Source: Spirochaetota bacterium | GTDB taxonomy: Bacteria; Spirochaetota; Spirochaetia; Treponematales; UBA12059 | Assembly (NCBI GenBank): GCA_029547205.1 | Contig: JAKPPT010000064.1 | Coordinates: 1 to 35,306, forward strand | DNA: 35,306 nucleotides | Direction of reading: 5' to 3' | Shown here: positions 31,600-35,306 of the stretch, piece after piece | Position numbering within the stretch: position 1 is the first letter of the stretch | Layout: the number at the start of each line of letters is the position of its first letter | Program-made: the position numbers and the translations under genes | The notes under the pieces: generated by a model | The model's database searches: none | The model's input: the letters and a program-made list of their open reading frames with translations, nothing else | What the model was told of the DNA's origin: nothing

Positions 31600-34500
31600 T
31601 TATTCCTTGATAACTATCACTTTACGAATTTCGTCTATGCCTGGCGCGACTACTCGAATAAAATAGATGCCGCGTGCTACAGGGAGTCCTGCCATGTTTG
31701 TTCCATCCCAGACAAAATTGTACGTGCCTGCGCCAAGTCTTCCTCTGTGTAGCGTGGTAACAACATCTCCATCTAAGGTGAACACCATTACAGTTACCTG
31801 TCCTCCCTGTGCCAGGTCAAGCTGTACGGTAGTCCGCTCACGTTTGAGAACGTTAATAACGTTATTGAGAATCGTAACACCACCCTTTTGCTTGATTACA
31901 TCTTGAATCTTTATCTCCCAGAGTGCAAATGAGCGCGGATCACCCGGCACTGCTTCTCGAGCAAGGAACAGGTCTCCGTAGCGGAAAAGGAATCCAATCG
32001 TTGTACCGGAAACCATATCAGAATCGGCAGAGGGTATTAAGAAATTCCTGTTTGTTGATGGTAGCGGTGCAATGAGGAAGGGAGCAAGCGAGCGTGCATC
32101 GGTATTAGGAGCTCGGTTAAAGCCTGGCTTATAGACCGGGAGCCAGTACTGTAATGAACTGTCTCTTCCGGTAATGCTGAATATCAATGAAGAGTCAGGT
32201 GGGAATGCGCCATCAAAATACATGGTAAGTGGAATTGCTGCTAATGCAGCATCAGTGTAGGAAGCGGTTCGTGATATATCGAGTGCCGTGTAAATTGTGA
32301 TATCACGATCATAGAGCCTGCCTGTTCCATCGAATACACGCAACGTGCCTAGCTGGCTCACCGTAAGCGAGGGATCAGAACCTGGAGCATCTGCATGAAT
32401 GCCATCGCTTGCTGCAACAACATTAACAACGCCCATGCCGATATCTACAGCACGCCTCGAGGATGAATCCGCCTGGTTGCTGCGCAAATCGATAATTGTG
32501 TTTTGGAGGTTCATCTGTAGATACAGCATATCGCTTGCTGTAATGGCTCTATCGAGATTGAGATAGCAATCAACTACACCGCCGCCTACTAAATTCAAGA
32601 CAGTTACTGAATTGATTCCAAAAGCATCGGTACCGCTTATAGCAAAGTCAGCTGGAGCTAAACTCGTTGTACCCGGGAAAGGTCCCTGTAATATAGGTTC
32701 AGTAAACACAACATAGAGTTTTGTGTCTCCCTCGATTGCTGTTGTCAACCTGATACGGGGCGGAATTTTCTCAATACAGGCTTTTTCAGGTGAAGTAGTG
32801 TATGTAGGAAGTAAATTACCTGCAAGGTCGGTAATGAGCCCTATTGATGAATCGTACTTGAAATAAAACTGGCTTGTGTTTTTCCAATCATCACGTAAAT
32901 CATTATTTAGTATAGTAAAAAATCTATCATCCTTAACATTCTTAGGTACAAAATATTTATCAAAATATGGCGCCTGTACCTGTGTTGTAAATGAATCACC
33001 ACCATACCGGTAACCGATACTGGCATCATCTGAACGAAACTCAAACGCAGCAGGTGATGTTGGTATTGTACCGGTTGTAGGATAGGTTATACTGGTATCA
33101 CGCACTGCTTCAGAAGCACAAATTTCAAATGCCTCTATCCGTGTTTCACCTCCAGTATAAACATATGGAAGAATATCGAAATCGTCCTGGAGGCTATTAT
33201 AAACAATTTCAGGAGGCGCTGTATCCCACGTTCCACTGACTGAAACTGTAGCTTTTGAATAATTATTAGAATAGGTCACTCCTCCTGAAGCCCCCGGAAT
33301 TGTAATAGTCGACGCCAAATTGTCCAGAGCAGGCTCTAATGGATTACCATCATCATCGGTTATAAAATTATTATACATAGATTGGAAATTTCCTGTTGGT
33401 GCAATTGTGCCTGGTTCAAAATATCCTGGCCAATAGAGGTCTGAGTCAGATACAAACGACCAGCCTGCAACAGAAATATAGAGGCCATGCGCTCCATAAG
33501 CATTGGGTCCAGCCCGATAGAGGCCATTAACTTCGTAGTCAGCTGCGTTCACAGGATCGCGCGATTGCAATGATACCGTGCCATTCACAGTTCCGTATCC
33601 TGTAATGGTAAGAGTTCCGTTACCCGATATATGCCCGCCGTGTTCTAAAGTTGCTGCAAACGAGTTCTGACTTTTTACATTTTGCGCGCTCACAGGCGCG
33701 CTCGCATCTGCAATGGTAAAGCCAGAGTTTGTGCCAATATTTACTGGCTCTGAATACTTAAGCTGGATATAGTTGTGTCCGTCATAGTTCTGATATGAGG
33801 CAGTGCTGTGCGCGGCCTGCCCTATGCTCACTGCTACGAGTACTGGCCGACAGCGATCCACTGTAGCGGTATATGCTGGTTGCCCGTTAAAGTTATAATT
33901 TTGTACCATGGTTTTGCCATCTGCAGCGTAGAGCACGCCTTTAAGGAGAGCAATATCTGCTGTAGCAGTACGATGATTATTTGATCTATCTGTGCTAATG
34001 GCAACGACGGGCGAATTTCCTGTAGCGTCGGTATTCCATTTGCCTGAAGCTTTAACAAAGAAATACTGCAGGTCGCCTGCTCCGTCTGTGGAAACTGTAC
34101 ATCCAGCGTCTGTGTAAGTTCCTGTTATGGTATAAGTAAGGTTATTGATGCCGGCGCGCAGCGTAGAGCCAACTAGCGCTGTAGAAATTTCATTGTTGGA
34201 ATTTTCAACAGGAATATTGAATTCGACACGGATAACATCATCGTATACCGTCGCCGCCCAGTTTATCGATGGCCAGTTAAACTGCCAGTTTGTGTTTCCG
34301 CCACCATTCACGATTGCCTGCCCCGCGGTCGCGGCAGCAACAAAACCGCTGGTAGCTGTCACATTCTGCGCTGTCATGTTGAAGGCGACAGCATATGGCG
34401 TGCCCCACTGATTCGCGGTAACGGCATTTGTCGTATTGAATAAAGGATTCGAATTCGCGTTTGCCGGAATATTGAGCGTACAGGCACCCTGGTTCATACT

Positions 34501-35306
34501 AACGCCGTTATCATAAAAATTTCCTCCGACTGTAAGTGTTGAACCGGCAAGACCACCCGCGGCGAAAGCTGCGTTTGGAGCAGTTGAGAACAGACCAGTC
34601 CCAGCGTTGTATGTTCCGCCAGCGGGATAGTAAACGAGCGTTGGTGCTGGAAAGTACGCATAACGCGTATCGGCTCCTGTCCATTCAATATCATCAGGGC
34701 TATAAGCAGCCCCCCAAAGGGCAAGATTTGCGCTGGTCGTGACTGTCCTTCCCGCGATATTGAGATTCCCCCGGTAGAAGTACAGATTCCGGCACGACAG
34801 ATTCGCGCTAAGTACAAGGGTCGCGCCATTATGATCCAGAAACATATCAGTATTTGGCAAGCTGATGCCAGCACCTCCTGCCTGCCATGTACCGCCACCT
34901 GTAACCCGCACTCCCTGCGCGACAGCGCTCCAGGTCTGGGCACCTGTACTGGTTATATTTGCATTGCTTATGGTAATTGCTCCCGTTGCTGTAGCAGAAA
35001 TTGTAGTGCCTGCGTTCATGGTATTGTTGATTGTGAGTGTTGTGCCCGTCGAACTAAAGCCACCGGGCGCTGTGATTGCTCCATTGAGGTCTATCGCTGA
35101 ACCTGTGAGATTCATTGCGCCCGTAAGTGTCACTGTTCCTAGCCGCGTTGTCCCTGTGCCCGCATTCTGAGTAAGGCTCGCTGCTGTTATGGCTCCTGCA
35201 TCCGCTGTCGCTCCTGCATTGCCCGCAAAGTTATTCGCACTCACTACAACAACTGCTCCAAGCGGTGCTACGCCTGTGCCTATGGCTCCTGCACAAATAA
35301 CATTGC
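31600..35306 (-). CDS. Very large secreted beta-rich protein with FlgD-like Ig C-terminus, 5' end outside window
   Basis: At least 1235 residues are present; the frame stays open to the right edge, so the true start is missing (the GTG at 35244 is internal). The N-terminal part seen here is Gly/Thr/Ala/Asn-rich with repeating short strands such as GAITAPGGFSSTG and NAGTTISATATGAITIS. This resembles beta-helical filamentous haemagglutinin or adhesin repeats. The middle carries Ig-like segments such as KLYVVFTEPILQGPFPG. The last 90 residues (VMVFTLDGDVVTTLHRG, then YNFVWDGTNMAGLPVARG and YFIRVVAPG) match the FlgD-type Ig domain found at the C-terminus of many large spirochaete and other outer-surface proteins. 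It is probably exported and exposed at the cell surface. GC content rises towards the N-terminal repeats. Confidence 0.8.
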   Translation of the reverse strand, partial: NVICAGAIGTGVAPLGAVVVVSANNFAGNAGATADAGAITAASLTQNAGTGTTRLGTVTLTGAMNLTGSAIDLNGAITAPGGFSSTGTTLTINNTMNAGTTISATATGAITISNANITSTGAQTWSAVAQGVRVTGGGTWQAGGAGISLPNTDMFLDHNGATLVLSANLSCRNLYFYRGNLNIAGRTVTTSANLALWGAAYSPDDIEWTGADTRYAYFPAPTLVYYPAGGTYNAGTGLFSTAPNAAFAAGGLAGSTLTVGGNFYDNGVSMNQGACTLNIPANANSNPLFNTTNAVTANQWGTPYAVAFNMTAQNVTATSGFVAAATAGQAIVNGGGNTNWQFNWPSINWAATVYDDVIRVEFNIPVENSNNEISTALVGSTLRAGINNLTYTITGTYTDAGCTVSTDGAGDLQYFFVKASGKWNTDATGNSPVVAISTDRSNNHRTATADIALLKGVLYAADGKTMVQNYNFNGQPAYTATVDRCRPVLVAVSIGQAAHSTASYQNYDGHNYIQLKYSEPVNIGTNSGFTIADASAPVSAQNVKSQNSFAATLEHGGHISGNGTLTITGYGTVNGTVSLQSRDPVNAADYEVNGLYRAGPNAYGAHGLYISVAGWSFVSDSDLYWPGYFEPGTIAPTGNFQSMYNNFITDDDGNPLEPALDNLASTITIPGASGGVTYSNNYSKATVSVSGTWDTAPPEIVYNSLQDDFDILPYVYTGGETRIEAFEICASEAVRDTSITYPTTGTIPTSPAAFEFRSDDASIGYRYGGDSFTTQVQAPYFDKYFVPKNVKDDRFFTILNNDLRDDWKNTSQFYFKYDSSIGLITDLAGNLLPTYTTSPEKACIEKIPPRIRLTTAIEGDTKLYVVFTEPILQGPFPGTTSLAPADFAISGTDAFGINSVTVLNLVGGGVVDCYLNLDRAITASDMLYLQMNLQNTIIDLRSNQADSSSRRAVDIGMGVVNVVAASDGIHADAPGSDPSLTVSQLGTLRVFDGTGRLYDRDITIYTALDISRTASYTDAALAAIPLTMYFDGAFPPDSSLIFSITGRDSSLQYWLPVYKPGFNRAPNTDARSLAPFLIAPLPSTNRNFLIPSADSDMVSGTTIGFLFRYGDLFLAREAVPGDPRSFALWEIKIQDVIKQKGGVTILNNVINVLKRERTTVQLDLAQGGQVTVMVFTLDGDVVTTLHRGRLGAGTYNFVWDGTNMAGLPVARGIYFIRVVAPGIDEIRKVIVIKE

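Overview
The window looks like chromosomal DNA of a spirochaete, most likely a Treponema-type bacterium. Support is indirect: mixed base composition, a coaD / rpmF / acpP / rnc block, very large secreted proteins with a FlgD-like Ig C-terminus, ankyrin proteins, an AmmeMemoRadiSam-type enzyme and decayed repeats. No rRNA or tRNA is visible, so the assignment rests on gene content alone.

Positions 1-14294 hold one tightly packed minus-strand operon for a surface polysaccharide. Transcription would run from a Wzx-type flippase, through a glycosyltransferase, HisH-like, HisF-like and WbpG-like amidotransferase genes, then wbpB, wbpI, wbpE, wbpD and wbpA, to a Wzy-like polymerase/ligase, two more glycosyltransferases and an epimerase cut by the left edge. 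The eight middle genes form the complete set expected for making UDP-2,3-diacetamido-mannuronic acid and converting its 3-acetamido group to an acetamidino group, as in Pseudomonas aeruginosa O5. The sugar-nucleotide genes have ordinary composition, whereas the glycosyltransferase, wzy, wzx and his genes are very AT-rich, as in exchangeable O-antigen cassettes.

Positions 14295-15470 are a gene-free scar of decayed direct repeats, a five-copy 36-bp tandem repeat, and the 3' remnant of an ankyrin gene. A probably 5'-truncated ankyrin gene follows. Positions 16628-28694 are mostly housekeeping: an AmrS-type radical SAM gene, a small unknown gene and lnt on the minus strand; coaD, rpmF, acpP and rnc on the plus strand; then coaX, a HAD hydrolase, dnaE, lpdA and ybaK. 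Several of these genes lack a ribosome-binding site and have a promoter ending almost on the start codon.

Positions 28795-31596 hold the most interesting unit. It encodes a sigma-54 activator whose N-terminus resembles the CARF sensor of the RNA-repair regulator RtcR. Downstream are paired dyads, a near-perfect -24/-12 promoter, an unrecognised gene with a strongly initiated second protein nested in frame, and a stand-alone Smr-domain protein. A strong terminator closes the unit. No RtcB or RtcA is present, so this may be an undescribed RNA-damage or translation-stress response. The right end (31600-35306, minus) is the C-terminal part of a very large secreted beta-rich protein whose start lies outside the window.
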